From Thainema sp966674685 (GTDB lineage: Bacteria > Cyanobacteriota > Cyanobacteriia > Phormidesmidales > Phormidesmidaceae), in contig CBKWJC010000020.1 in assembly GCA_966674685.1 (NCBI GenBank), positions 1-64,000 on the forward strand: a DNA stretch of 64,000 nt. Reading direction: 5' to 3'. Shown here one piece after another: positions 1-9,432 of this stretch. Made by a program: the position numbers and the translations under genes. Each line of letters starts with the position of its first letter. Position 1 is the first letter of the stretch. The notes under the pieces are model-generated. The model did no database searches, was not told the DNA's origin, and saw nothing but the letters and a program-made list of their open reading frames with translations.

Positions 1-114
1 CCTGCCACATCAAAAAAAAGGGGGGCCGGTTTTGGGGCTTTTCCATTCTGTGCTGTCACACCAAAACTTTTTTTTCTTCTCCCCAATCCCCCCCCCCAAA
101 ACACTCTAACCAAT

Positions 115-1098
115 CTAGCGATCGCGATAAACCTCTGGGTTGACGCAGTGGGGGAGACGGTTGCCCTGTAAGCCTGCGATCAGATTTGCGATCGCGATGT
201 CGGCCATTTGCTTACGGGTTTGGCGACTGGCGCTGCCGATGTGGGGCGCAATAATCAAGTTTTCCAGATTCAGCAGCGGGCTATCCATCGGGATGGGTTC
301 TGGCTCTGTCACGTCAATCGCCGCCGCCGCGATTTTTCCCTGGCTCAACGCTCGATGTAGTGCCGCCGGATCGACCACGGCTCCCCGTGCGGTGTTGATG
401 AGAATCGCTGTGGACTGCATCAGGTCAAATTCGCGATCGCAGATCAGATGCATTGTCTCTTCCGTCAGTGGCACATGCAGCGACACAAAATCAGACTGTT
501 GCAGCAGGTCATCCAGTTCAGCATACTGCACACCCAGTTTGGCTTCCTGATCAGGAGGAAGTCGATGACGACTGGTGTAGAGAATTGTCATATCGAAGCC
601 CTTGGCGCGTCGAGCCACAGCCTGACCAATCCGGCCCAGACCAATTAGCCCCAGCGTTGCGCCAGCCATGTCGGCACCCAGCAGCAAATCCGGCTCCCAC
701 GTCTGCCACTGACCAGAACGCGTCAAGCGATCCGCTTCCACCACGCGCCGCGCCGCTGCCATCAGCAGCGCCCAAGTAAAATCAGCCGTGGCATCAGTCA
801 GCACGCCCGGAGTATGTCCGACTGGAATGTGACGCGCCGTGGTCGCCGCAATGTCAATATTGTCGTAGCCGACCGCCATTTGGCTAATCACCCGCAGATT
901 GGGAGCCGCATCCAGGAGCGCCTGATCAACAGGATCGGTTAGTAAACAGAGCAGCCCGTCTATCCCAGATACGTTTTCCCGTAAAACCTCAGTCGACGGA
1001 GGCTGGCGTTCCGGCCAAACATCTACATCTGCGATCACATTCAACTCCGCCAAATCAGTCGGCAAGCGGCGAGTGATGAAAACCCTTGGGCGACCCAT
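115..1098 (-). CDS. D-2-hydroxyacid dehydrogenase (glycerate/glyoxylate reductase type)
   Basis: An NAD(P)-dependent dehydrogenase of the D-isomer-specific 2-hydroxyacid family, expected to interconvert a 2-keto acid such as hydroxypyruvate or glyoxylate with its D-hydroxy acid in the cytosol. The 327 residues are full length. The Rossmann motif GLGRIG lies at 153-158 and the catalytic trio is visible: Arg238 in NTARGA, Glu267 in the EPEPIP stretch, and His286 in APHIGS. A role in photorespiratory glyoxylate or glycerate metabolism is inferred from the family; substrate and cofactor cannot be read from the sequence. It is the last gene of a minus-strand run, separated from rnb by about 140 bp of low-complexity repeat. 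Confidence 0.9.
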   Translation of the reverse strand: MGRPRVFITRRLPTDLAELNVIADVDVWPERQPPSTEVLRENVSGIDGLLCLLTDPVDQALLDAAPNLRVISQMAVGYDNIDIAATTARHIPVGHTPGVLTDATADFTWALLMAAARRVVEADRLTRSGQWQTWEPDLLLGADMAGATLGLIGLGRIGQAVARRAKGFDMTILYTSRHRLPPDQEAKLGVQYAELDDLLQQSDFVSLHVPLTEETMHLICDREFDLMQSTAILINTARGAVVDPAALHRALSQGKIAAAAIDVTEPEPIPMDSPLLNLENLIIAPHIGSASRQTRKQMADIAIANLIAGLQGNRLPHCVNPEVYRDR

Positions 1099-1129
1099 AC
1101 GATACTAGTTCCCTGAACTACGGCTACCA

Positions 1130-1245
1130 ATCAATGCTTAGGGAAGTGAGGAGAGAGGCGTGAGGAGTTTTTAATTTTGAGTTTTGAATGATTGACCTAA
1201 CTCAGCACTCAACACTCATAACTCAACACTCATAACTCAACTCAC
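1130..1245. repeat. low-complexity spacer repeat (family C), copy 1
   Basis: The spacer holds a purine-rich GAAGTGAGGAGAGAGGCG segment, then TTTTAATTTTGAGTTTTGAA, then iterations of ACTCAACACTCATA. The same blocks in the same order recur near 13557 and 15226, and in the opposite orientation near 50037. Confidence 0.7.
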
Positions 1246-3266
1246 GCGGTCGCTTGGGACAGGCTGTTTTCAACCTCGTGCAGTTGAATTACGTCCTGAC
1301 GGGGATTGGCATAGTTGACTTTGACGTGCAGATGCTCACCCGGTTCAACCGGACGATCAAAGCGCATAATCAGCTCTAGCCCCAGTTCCTCCAGCATGAC
1401 AATGGCCAGTCCCTCATGCTCTCGCAGCCAGCGCAGCATCATCGCCGCCCAGGTTTGATCCGCATAGCGCCGCAGAAATTCTAGTGACCAGTAGCGCTTG
1501 GTCTGACGCTCCACTAAGACCGCTTCGTAGGTACCTGCGCCCACGCCTTGGAGGAGTTCCTGCATTTCTTCAGCGGCAAAGGGTGGAGTCTCGCCCCGCA
1601 GATGGGCCTTAATTTGGAAATGGGTCAGCAGGTCGGTGTAACGCCGAATTGGGGATGTCACCTGCGTGTAGGAGTCTAGTCCTAATGTCGCGTGACGAGC
1701 GGGCGCGAGACTCGTTTCACTGCGGGTCATGCAGCGGCGAATGGCGCAGTCGCGCACAATGCCCGCTGGCAGCAGCATGAGTTCTTCTTCTGAGGGCAAT
1801 TCCGGCTGGGGCTGATTGCGGAATGGAATCGGAATCTGATGCGCTTGAGCATAGCTGGCTGCCGCTTCCCCGGCCAAAATCATCATTTCAGCGACCAACT
1901 GACGAGCAGGAGAATTATCGAGTAGCTCAATGCTAATTTCATCATCGGAGTCCACTTTAATGGATGTCTCCGGCATCCGAATGCTAATTGCGCCTTGGGT
2001 TTCTCGCCACGACTGACGCTGAGTGGCCCAGTTGGACAGTGCTTCTAGCTCTGGTTCGGCGCGCACACCCAACTGCAAAATTTCGTCTACGTCATCGTAG
2101 GTCAGTCGATAGGTGGGTTTTACGATGCTGGTTTGAATACTGTAATCTGCGATCGCACCCGCTTCATCTAGAATCACACCAAAACTTAAGGCACAGCACT
2201 CCCTACCCTGCACTAAACTCATTGGCCCTGTCGCCAACTCAGAGGGAAACATAGGAATCATACCCGTTGGCAAGTACAGCGTCGTGCAGCGGCGACGAGC
2301 TTCCAAGTCGAGATCGTCACCCGGAGTGAGCCAGCGAGTCGGATCGGCAATGTGAATCCACAACCGCTGACGACCATCGTCCAAAAACTCCAGGCTCAAG
2401 CCGTCATCGATTTCGCGGGTGCTCTCATCGTCAACGGTAAAGGTTTTGAGATGGGTGAGATCTAAACGCTGTGGATCGGGATCGGGTGGTGGGGAGGCCA
2501 AGCATTGCTGCACCATCTCATATACCTTAGAGGGAAACTGAGTCGGAAGCTGACTGCGGCGAAGCGAAAGGTTTTCGTGCGGACTCCACCGTCCTAAATC
2601 GACCAGTAGCTGAAAAGCGGATTCGGCTGACTTGGAATAATCCAGTTCAGCCAAAACATCAAGGGCGGGTGCGCGATGATTTGCTTCATCACCCAAAATG
2701 GCAAATCGCTCTAAGGCTTCCAGCCACAGTTGGTCACTCTGCTGCCATTCTATCGACTCTCCCGCTAAAGCGGCTCGAATTCGGTTTAAGAAAAGCTGCC
2801 AATCCTGCTGCCGTTGCGCTTCAACTTCAAGCTGATGCTGAAGCTCAGCCACCTGAGTTTGCGATCGCGGTTCGTAGCGGTCGGCTTTTTGCTTGAAAAA
2901 AATCTTGTCTTCTGAGAGCAAACAGTGGGCCGCATAGCAGTGGACAGGAGTTTGCTCCGAAAATAGCAGAAGCGCCATTTCTGACGCATCGGCAGACTCG
3001 CCTTCTTCGCTCAGTAGCTCCCAAGCGACTTCCAAACTAGAGGGGTCTAAGTAAGGCTCAACCGATTGACAAAGTTCGGGAATCTCAGCGGGAGAGAAGG
3101 TTTGACCTGCGATCGCATAGGTGACTTGGCGAGGATGCAGCGTATGGGATTGCCCTCGCTCATCAATCACAATCCAGCTCTTTCCCTTTTTATCAGCAGG
3201 CCGATCGACAACTGCAAGGTGACGGTTTCCCTGTAGCCGAAATTCAACCAGCGTTCCCTTCTCCAC
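1242..3266 (-). CDS. rnb: RNase II/R-family exoribonuclease (RNB domain)
   Basis: A 3'-to-5' exoribonuclease that degrades RNA processively. The protein has 674 residues. The first 55 residues look like a small beta-barrel RNA-binding domain, followed by a helical segment typical of cyanobacterial RNase II. The RNB domain begins near residue 265, and its acidic metal-binding cluster is intact at about 279-290 (DDESTREIDDG). The conserved TSPIRRYTDLL motif is present near residue 540. The C terminus is a short S1-like beta region. It lies downstream of rpmG and rpsR on the same strand, a conserved cyanobacterial order, so co-transcription is likely. The ATG start is immediately followed by the conserved N-terminal barrel. 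Confidence 0.93.
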   Translation of the reverse strand: MEKGTLVEFRLQGNRHLAVVDRPADKKGKSWIVIDERGQSHTLHPRQVTYAIAGQTFSPAEIPELCQSVEPYLDPSSLEVAWELLSEEGESADASEMALLLFSEQTPVHCYAAHCLLSEDKIFFKQKADRYEPRSQTQVAELQHQLEVEAQRQQDWQLFLNRIRAALAGESIEWQQSDQLWLEALERFAILGDEANHRAPALDVLAELDYSKSAESAFQLLVDLGRWSPHENLSLRRSQLPTQFPSKVYEMVQQCLASPPPDPDPQRLDLTHLKTFTVDDESTREIDDGLSLEFLDDGRQRLWIHIADPTRWLTPGDDLDLEARRRCTTLYLPTGMIPMFPSELATGPMSLVQGRECCALSFGVILDEAGAIADYSIQTSIVKPTYRLTYDDVDEILQLGVRAEPELEALSNWATQRQSWRETQGAISIRMPETSIKVDSDDEISIELLDNSPARQLVAEMMILAGEAAASYAQAHQIPIPFRNQPQPELPSEEELMLLPAGIVRDCAIRRCMTRSETSLAPARHATLGLDSYTQVTSPIRRYTDLLTHFQIKAHLRGETPPFAAEEMQELLQGVGAGTYEAVLVERQTKRYWSLEFLRRYADQTWAAMMLRWLREHEGLAIVMLEELGLELIMRFDRPVEPGEHLHVKVNYANPRQDVIQLHEVENSLSQATA

Positions 3267-3299
3267 AAGTACCCGCTGCTCCCAAATCTGTAACGTTCA

Positions 3300-3447
3300 A
3301 CCAGCTCATGCACTCAATCTGTCGATATCCAATCGACAATCCTTGATTTTTTCGAGCTATCCAGAGCACAGCCGCTATATCGAAATATATCGGAACTCCA
3401 TCAAAACTCGAATGAGTAGATCTCTAGAATATATCGATATCTACTCA
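3300..3447. repeat. AT-rich inverted repeats between rpsR and rnb
   Basis: The spacer contains clustered CGATAT/ATATCG words and a short inverted repeat, GAGTAGAT at 3414-3421 with ATCTACTC at 3439-3446. It could act as an mRNA processing or attenuation site between the ribosomal genes and rnb, but nothing in it decides this. Confidence 0.35.
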
Positions 3448-3450
3448 GAC

Positions 3451-3666
3451 TTAACCTTCTTTATTCACAAAGGGGAGGAGCGCCAACGTCCGTGCTCGTT
3501 TGATCGCACGAGTCAGTTCGCGCTGCTGCTTAGCCGTTAGGCCAGTGATTCGACGAGGTAAGATTTTGCCGCGCTCGGTGATAAATTTACGCAGCAGATC
3601 GACATCTTTATAGTCGATGGGTTCTTCGGGTTTGATCGGGGAAAGGCGGCGACGGTAGTAAGCCAT
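3451..3666 (-). CDS. rpsR: 30S ribosomal protein S18
   Basis: Small-subunit ribosomal protein that binds S6 and 16S rRNA on the platform of the 30S subunit. It has 71 residues, the normal length. The family signature is visible: YKDVDLLRKFITERGKILPRR followed by ITGLTAKQQRELTRAIKRAR. It is preceded by rpmG with a 70-bp gap on the same strand. Confidence 0.97.
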   Translation of the reverse strand: MAYYRRRLSPIKPEEPIDYKDVDLLRKFITERGKILPRRITGLTAKQQRELTRAIKRARTLALLPFVNKEG

Positions 3667-3736
3667 AATCTCAGCAGTAAAACTTCAATTCAAAACAACA
3701 GGAGAGAAGAAAGCCATTAGCGGACTGTTGCCAATG

Positions 3737-3925
3737 CTATTTCGTCTCTTTGTGAACCGTGTGGGTATTACAGTGGGGGCAGAACTTCTTCAGCTCTAGC
3801 CGACCCGTGGTGTTCCGACGGTTCTTGGTTGTGGTGTAGCGAGAAACACCAGGAGAACGCTTGTTGGTGTTCGAGCGACACTCGGTACACTCCAACGTAA
3901 TAATAATGCGGATGCCCTTTGCCAT
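3737..3925 (-). CDS. rpmG: 50S ribosomal protein L33
   Basis: Large-subunit ribosomal protein of 62 residues. Two cysteine pairs are visible (CTEC near the N terminus, CPHC near the C terminus), so this is the zinc-binding CxxC form. It starts MAKGIRIIITLECTEC and heads the rpmG-rpsR-rnb group. Confidence 0.97.
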   Translation of the reverse strand: MAKGIRIIITLECTECRSNTNKRSPGVSRYTTTKNRRNTTGRLELKKFCPHCNTHTVHKETK

Positions 3926-4050
3926 AGCGGTAAATCTAAGTCTTCAGAGAAATGGACACAAATAGCTATTATTTCACATGCATGCCCTTAGTAACAACTA
4001 AATTTGCGGAACTTGTCATATAGGTCTGAAGTGATGACCCATGTAGACCG

Positions 4051-6141
4051 CTAGTCAAGGTGCATGGCGGCAAAATGCTTTCTGAGCAAGTCATGGACAA
4101 AGCGATAGCGTCCACCGACTCGCTGCATGAAGCGAAGCTCAACGGCATGGTCTAGAAAACGGGCATAGTTCCAGGGAGCGTAGCCATTTATTGTCAGTAC
4201 GATGCGTAGGGCAACATGCTTTATAACTGCACCTAATCCGCGGCCTCGACCCTCGTTCAATCCGTTAAGCAGTCCAAACCCAAACCCAAAAACCAGCCCT
4301 CTCTTAAGATCGCCCATCAGCCCCCAAAATAGTCCCAAAAATATTGCACAAGCCAATCCTAAGATTAGAATTTCGATAGTTGAATTCCAAAAAGATTTCC
4401 AAATTCCTTGATTTGGAACATTCTTCTCGGCAATTGGGCTGCTACTTATTCCGCTACGTAATCCACCAGACAGACCACCAATCAGCCCAAAAAGCAGGCT
4501 ACTGAATAGTCCTATAAACAAAGCCTCATCTACGTCATCAATAAATATCAAACTCATCAAACCAATCAGTAGTCCAATCGATAGACCGCTAAATAGTCCC
4601 TCAGCCAACCCTCCTCTTAATGCATTAAAAAATGAAAAATTCATCTTCTCATAGAAGCGAATAGGCTTGATCGACCAACCTCCAAAACCAATAAATATCC
4701 CAAAAAACAGACAAATTAGACCAATAATTAGTCCACTAACCAATCCATAAGCCGAACTATTGACTAGACTGCCTAGTAATCCACCAAGCAAAGTTCCAGC
4801 CAGCCCACAGATTAATCCGTAGATCAGCGCGACTATCAACCCGTAAAGGCGTTGCTCTTTTGAATCCAGGTTTATCAAACTAGGCTGTAAGTTTTCTATG
4901 AAAAATTCGGTTTCGTGGTTATTTCTAAGATGCGTAGCTAGCCACGCCATGTAATGCCAAGTCTGTTGAGGATCAGTTCTTTTATTCAGAGGATAAACAT
5001 TTGTACCTCGATCTTCATGGAGCTTTTGAACAATAAAGGCATCAAACAACTCTGTCTCATTGATGATTGGCTTGCCCTGATAGGCTACGACTAGCATGGA
5101 TAAGAATAATGGGTTTCGGGCTAGTTCTTGCAGTGTTGAGCTTTCTCGGATGTGTTTCCATATATGTGGCCGATTAAGCTTCTCAAAGAAGAGCTGTATC
5201 TGGTTTTCTCGTAGCAGTTCCAAGTAGACCGCACCGTTGAGTCGATCTAATTGAACCTGACCCGTTTCATATTCTTCTCGACGACAGCAAATAACAAGTC
5301 CATATCGTGCTCGGTTTGCCAAAAAAGCGTTGATTGTACCAATACATCTCTGCTGGTTCGTCAATCCCAGTTCATCAAGACCATCTAGCAGCAGAAGAAT
5401 GTCGTCATGCTGGAGCCAATGTTGAGTGATTGATTTAGGAATGCCGTACTGCTTTTTGACCACAGCAGCAATCCATTGCTCAACTGATTTACTTTCATCC
5501 CAGACCGATAGCTCCAGAATCAAGGGAATTGGAAAACTGTTATCTCCAGCAGCACGTTTTAACAAATCCTGAGCCAAATGAAGCAGTTCAGTTGTCTTGC
5601 CTGCCCCTGGTTCTCCTAGAATCAGCAGTTTCCCTTGGATGTCTGCTTGATCAAAAACGTCTACAATCTTTTGCGTTGATTCTAGAGGGATAGGTTGATC
5701 AGTTTGTCTCCTGAAAGAGCGAAAAACGCGATTGAGCAAGGACATTTCAGTGGAAGAATCTTTCGGGGTGTCTGGAGGTACAATCTCCGTCTTTGGTTTA
5801 CCAACCTGCTGTCGCTGATCTTCCATGTATAGATCAAGCTTGACTCGCTCATGCAGAGACGTTTCTAGCCGGTAGTCAACTTCGCGCTTGAGAATTTGCA
5901 GAAATTTATGACGAACCTTTTGCCGATCGCTCTCAGACGGTACAGAACGCCCAAACGGAGCTTCTATACCAAACAAGCTCAGCATCCCAGAAAGCGTATC
6001 GCCAAAGGCAACAACTGCGATGATTAAAGTCAACACCAAGGAACTGATAACCCAAACAGGATTATCAGTGCTATTTTCCATCCATTCCGGCCAGGATACT
6101 GGATCAGCCTCGGCCAGAATCATCAATGCAGCTCTCAGCAT
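4051..6141 (-). CDS. membrane-anchored NACHT-domain STAND ATPase
   Basis: A 696-residue P-loop ATPase of the NACHT type. A hydrophobic segment at about residues 28-48 should anchor the N terminus. The Walker A motif GEPGAGKTT is at 176-184, and the Walker B motif LLLLDGLDE, with the small residue plus acidic pair typical of NACHT, is at 249-257. The region after about 420 is very unusual: several glycine-leucine-rich membrane segments with repeated GLxxGL patterns. The last 40 residues (ELRFMQRVGGRYRFVHDLL) resemble the helical end found after NACHT modules. NACHT proteins are switches in signalling and, in bacteria, often in phage defence. No partner gene sits beside it and no HIP1 site lies inside it, so acquisition by transfer is plausible. 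The signal it senses is unknown. Confidence 0.85.
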   Translation of the reverse strand: MLRAALMILAEADPVSWPEWMENSTDNPVWVISSLVLTLIIAVVAFGDTLSGMLSLFGIEAPFGRSVPSESDRQKVRHKFLQILKREVDYRLETSLHERVKLDLYMEDQRQQVGKPKTEIVPPDTPKDSSTEMSLLNRVFRSFRRQTDQPIPLESTQKIVDVFDQADIQGKLLILGEPGAGKTTELLHLAQDLLKRAAGDNSFPIPLILELSVWDESKSVEQWIAAVVKKQYGIPKSITQHWLQHDDILLLLDGLDELGLTNQQRCIGTINAFLANRARYGLVICCRREEYETGQVQLDRLNGAVYLELLRENQIQLFFEKLNRPHIWKHIRESSTLQELARNPLFLSMLVVAYQGKPIINETELFDAFIVQKLHEDRGTNVYPLNKRTDPQQTWHYMAWLATHLRNNHETEFFIENLQPSLINLDSKEQRLYGLIVALIYGLICGLAGTLLGGLLGSLVNSSAYGLVSGLIIGLICLFFGIFIGFGGWSIKPIRFYEKMNFSFFNALRGGLAEGLFSGLSIGLLIGLMSLIFIDDVDEALFIGLFSSLLFGLIGGLSGGLRSGISSSPIAEKNVPNQGIWKSFWNSTIEILILGLACAIFLGLFWGLMGDLKRGLVFGFGFGLLNGLNEGRGRGLGAVIKHVALRIVLTINGYAPWNYARFLDHAVELRFMQRVGGRYRFVHDLLRKHFAAMHLD

Positions 6142-6308
6142 TTGTCTACTCGCACGGTTAACCGCTACCAGAAATCTACATCACGTTATTCTGGATTTCC
6201 GCTTTCTGTAGAGGTTTTTAGCCTTTGTACGTTGGCAGCATGTTTTAAGATTGGAACTTACGCACTTAATAACATCCGAAACGTTGAAAGGATTGGGGCT
6301 AGATAAGT

Positions 6309-7571
6309 ATGTCGATGATACGGGTAGAAGAAGCGGAAGCGTTGATTTTAGAGCAGGTGCAGCCGCTGGATGCAGAGTGCGATCGCGAATTGGTCTCTCT
6401 CGGTGCAGTCCTCCAGCGCGTATTAGCTGCACCTGTGACCAGTGAGCTAGATTTTCCCCATTGGGACAACTCAGCAATGGATGGCTATGCGGTGCGCTAT
6501 GAGGATGTCGCCCACGCGTCCGCCGATCAGCCAGTGGTTTTGGACGTAATCGAAGACATTCCGGCAGGGAAAACGCCTGTCCGTCCGGTCAGTGCTGGCC
6601 AAGCCTCACGCATCTTTACGGGATCAATGATGTCGGAGGGAGCCGACACGATTGTGATTCAGGAGGAGACCGAGCGTGAGGGGTCACAGGTCAAGATCCT
6701 AGCCGCACCGGAACCCAAAGCCTTTGTGCGCCACCAAGGCAGCTTCTACAAGGCAGGCGAGCCGCTGCTCCCGGCTGGCTCTTATGTGCAAGCGCCCGAA
6801 ATTGCCGTTCTGGCTGCCGCCCAGTGCCTTGAAATTCCGGTCTATCGGCGACCCAGGGTGGCGATTCTGTCTACAGGCGATGAGCTGATGCCGATTAACC
6901 AAAAGCTGAGGCCAGGTGAGATTGTCGATTCCAATCAGTATGCGCTGGCTGCTCTGGTAGCTCAAACAGGTGCAATTCCACTGACGATGGGGATTGTGCC
7001 GGATGATCGGGACGTGCTGAAAGATGCGATCGCAAAAGCGGTTTCCCAAGCCGATATCGTTCTCTCCTCCGGTGGCGTTTCGGTGGGCGACTATGACTAT
7101 GTGGATGACATCTTGGCGGAACTGGATGCAACACTGCACATTCGCTCTGTTGCAGTCAAACCTGGCAAGCCGCTGACGTTTGCCACCCTGCCGAAAACCG
7201 ATCCCGAAACGGAACGTCAGTCTCAAGTCTTTTACTTTGGTCTACCGGGCAATCCTGTCTCGGCACTGGTGAGCTTCTGGCGCTTTGTTCAGCCTGCCGT
7301 GCGGAAGCTGTCGGGTCTGCCTGCGCCCTGGTCGCCCAAATTTGTGCAAGCGCGATCGCAACAGACGCTGAAAGCGGGCGGCAAACGGGAAACTTATTTA
7401 TGGGGACAGCTATCTTTAACCGCAGATGGCTACGAGTTTTCCCTGTCAGGCGGCAGTCATAGCTCTGGCAATTTGATTAATTTGGCGAATACGTCTGGAC
7501 TGGCGGTAGTGCCGATCGGCGAGACGGTGATTGAGGCGGGCAGTATGGTGAGGGTGATGATGGTGGGGTGA
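6309..7571 (+). CDS. moeA: molybdopterin molybdenumtransferase MoeA
   Basis: Inserts molybdate into adenylylated molybdopterin in the last step of molybdenum cofactor synthesis, in the cytosol. At 420 residues it is full length. The N-terminal dimer region (FPHWDNSAMDGYAVR) is typical, the MoCF-binding domain carries SSGGVSVGDYDYV near residue 255, and PGNPVSALVSFWRFV follows. An alternative in-frame ATG lies two codons downstream. Nitrate reductase is the usual cyanobacterial client of the cofactor, but no client gene is in the window. Confidence 0.96.
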   Translation: MSMIRVEEAEALILEQVQPLDAECDRELVSLGAVLQRVLAAPVTSELDFPHWDNSAMDGYAVRYEDVAHASADQPVVLDVIEDIPAGKTPVRPVSAGQASRIFTGSMMSEGADTIVIQEETEREGSQVKILAAPEPKAFVRHQGSFYKAGEPLLPAGSYVQAPEIAVLAAAQCLEIPVYRRPRVAILSTGDELMPINQKLRPGEIVDSNQYALAALVAQTGAIPLTMGIVPDDRDVLKDAIAKAVSQADIVLSSGGVSVGDYDYVDDILAELDATLHIRSVAVKPGKPLTFATLPKTDPETERQSQVFYFGLPGNPVSALVSFWRFVQPAVRKLSGLPAPWSPKFVQARSQQTLKAGGKRETYLWGQLSLTADGYEFSLSGGSHSSGNLINLANTSGLAVVPIGETVIEAGSMVRVMMVG

Positions 7572-7690
7572 TGGAGTGAGGAGCTGTAAGGGGCAGGGGA
7601 GCGAGGGGGCAGGGGAGCGAGGGGGCTGTAAAGGGCTAGAGTGTGAGGGAGCGGGGGAGTAGGGGCAGGGGAGCGAGGGATTCCTGTTTA
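7572..7690. repeat. purine-rich low-complexity run
   Basis: Iterated GGGGCAGGGGAGCGAGGG units separate moeA from the next gene. Similar runs, sometimes as the complement, occur near 12940, 20617, 35875 and 47235, so this is a dispersed spacer sequence. It also makes open frames here look longer than the real genes. Confidence 0.65.
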
Positions 7691-7735
7691 TTGCTGATGT
7701 TCGGGAGTGAAGGGGACTACTTAGGAAAGCGGGGG

Positions 7736-8428
7736 ATGGGTGTGATGAAAGTTCGAGCTGGGCGGTGCCGAATGTTGGGGAGATGGGGTGCGATCGCACT
7801 TGCTCTCGGACTAACGTTAACGACCAATCCGGCGGCGGCGAAGAAAATTGCCTATCAGCAGCGGGATACCCAGCTTGAGGCGTTGCTGAGTGCGCCGTTT
7901 CAGTTGGAATTGCTGCGCGAAGAGGCAGGAGCGGCTGGCAATCTAGCGGGTGAAGAGGAAGTCGAAACAGCGCAAGTGATTACGGCCAATGACGTGAATC
8001 AGGCGCAGTTGACAATTCCCAGCCTGTGGTACACGCGGGATCAGATTGCAGAGCAGTTTAATCCGCTGCTGGTGGAAAACTGGTTGGCTTATCCGGATGC
8101 GGCGGCATCGGTGCGGCGGGTGGATATCGTGGTGAATGCCCAGCCGTGGAGCCTGCTGGACTATATGGAGCGCTACACGGTGCTGAATCAGTTCGGCACA
8201 GCAGCACAGGATTATCTCTACAGCGTACGGATTTTCAATACAGAGCGAGACTTTTTGGGGGCGTACTTCTGCAAGTTTGAGCCGACGTTAGTTGGGAACC
8301 CAGCGTTGGCGGGCGATCGAGACGCGATCGCAGATATCTCAAAATGTACGGTTGAGAGTCTAGACGCTTTTGGCGCAGGTGGTATACGTGGACAAAATGA
8401 TTCTGGATTTGGTACACCTTCGCCATAA
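7736..8428 (+). CDS. secreted hypothetical protein
   Basis: Not recognised as a named family. From the ATG at 7736, which has an AGGAAAG sequence just upstream, the product is 230 residues. It starts with a signal peptide: basic residues, the hydrophobic run WGAIALALGLTL, then a probable cleavage after NPAAA. The mature part is soluble, with the segment IPSLWYTRDQIAEQFNPLL and a tail that includes a lone cysteine (YFCKFEP). An open frame continues upstream to 7643 but runs through a low-complexity repeat and is unlikely to be translated. The pattern resembles conserved cyanobacterial periplasmic proteins of unknown function. Confidence 0.7.
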   Translation: MGVMKVRAGRCRMLGRWGAIALALGLTLTTNPAAAKKIAYQQRDTQLEALLSAPFQLELLREEAGAAGNLAGEEEVETAQVITANDVNQAQLTIPSLWYTRDQIAEQFNPLLVENWLAYPDAAASVRRVDIVVNAQPWSLLDYMERYTVLNQFGTAAQDYLYSVRIFNTERDFLGAYFCKFEPTLVGNPALAGDRDAIADISKCTVESLDAFGAGGIRGQNDSGFGTPSP

Positions 8429-8474
8429 AACGATGGGGTCTTTTAAGTTGAATTCGCACCCCAACTTGCTTCGT

Positions 8475-9356
8475 TTAAGAAGAATGATTTATCCCCATAC
8501 GAGAATGCCTTAAAAAGCAGTAACAAAATATTCCTATTCGAACTAAGAACAGGATAATGCTTAAACCTTCCAGTAGGGAATTCCAGAAAGATTCGTCTAC
8601 AGTAATCAAAGGGGTAAACATATTATCTTCATAGTTAATACCCACGAAGGCTGAGTAAAAACTATCTGCCATCAACCAGCTAACTCCAAGCTCAATGCGA
8701 TCATCTCTTAAAAATAAATAAAGTAAAAAAAAGAAACTAATAAAACTGTACAGAATGCTAAGAACACCATGTTTGATACTTGGCATTGATAGAACGACAG
8801 AAATAACTCCTACTAGGAATAAAGGTTTGTGTAAAATCAAGCTAAGTGCTCTTGAAAGATAAATCAATAGAGTTACAAATAGGATAGAGCCCGCTAGAGA
8901 ACTTATCAAAATAAGCGGTAATAATTTGAGGGTTTGTGTAAGACTTTCGTTCCAATTATAAGCAGCAGGAACAGCAAGATACATGACTAGCGAGCCAACC
9001 GCTCGCATCCCAAACCCCAATAAAGCTGCTAAACTCAGTCGTTGTAAGCAGATGCGACCTTCGACACCAAATAGTCCCCTTGGATGTCGATGATGGATGT
9101 GTTCTTCAGCCCACAATAAAGAGACTGTTCCCAACACAAAAAATCCAGTTAAAGCTTGCAAACCAAGAACAGGCTGTTCGCCCGAAAAAAACGTTTCACT
9201 GTGCTCAGCACTGATTGAGCCACCTGAAACCATTCCTAAAAGACTGACCACCATGCCTGCAATAAGCCATGTCGCTACTACCACGAGCATAGATAGTAGG
9301 TATGAGGAAAAGTGATTATGTCCCTGACGGGCGGATTCTAAGAAGTAAGATCTCAT
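8475..9356 (-). CDS. CPBP-like membrane protein lacking catalytic residues
   Basis: A 293-residue protein with about seven hydrophobic helices. Its layout follows the CPBP (CAAX protease/bacteriocin-processing) family. The segment LILISSLAGSILF stands where active members have an EE pair before FRG, and RDDRIELGVSWLMADSFYSA aligns with the usual region ending GIHAANN. Here EE is Gly-Ser and the HxxxN motif is lost. If the alignment by eye is right, this is a degenerate, non-proteolytic relative. The gene lacks HIP1 sites and is AT-richer than its neighbours, so it may have been acquired. The function of non-catalytic relatives is not known to me. Confidence 0.55.
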   Translation of the reverse strand: MRSYFLESARQGHNHFSSYLLSMLVVVATWLIAGMVVSLLGMVSGGSISAEHSETFFSGEQPVLGLQALTGFFVLGTVSLLWAEEHIHHRHPRGLFGVEGRICLQRLSLAALLGFGMRAVGSLVMYLAVPAAYNWNESLTQTLKLLPLILISSLAGSILFVTLLIYLSRALSLILHKPLFLVGVISVVLSMPSIKHGVLSILYSFISFFFLLYLFLRDDRIELGVSWLMADSFYSAFVGINYEDNMFTPLITVDESFWNSLLEGLSIILFLVRIGIFCYCFLRHSRMGINHSS

Positions 9357-9432
9357 CCTGATTAAACTCAGTGCTGTTGTTTCATAGTGCGATCGCGTAC
9401 AACCCCCAAATTATTATCAGCAAATTGTTTAC

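Noticed and set aside
1..114. homopolymer-rich window start
   Set aside because: Poly-A, poly-G and poly-C runs only; no gene, RNA or clear repeat structure can be supported.
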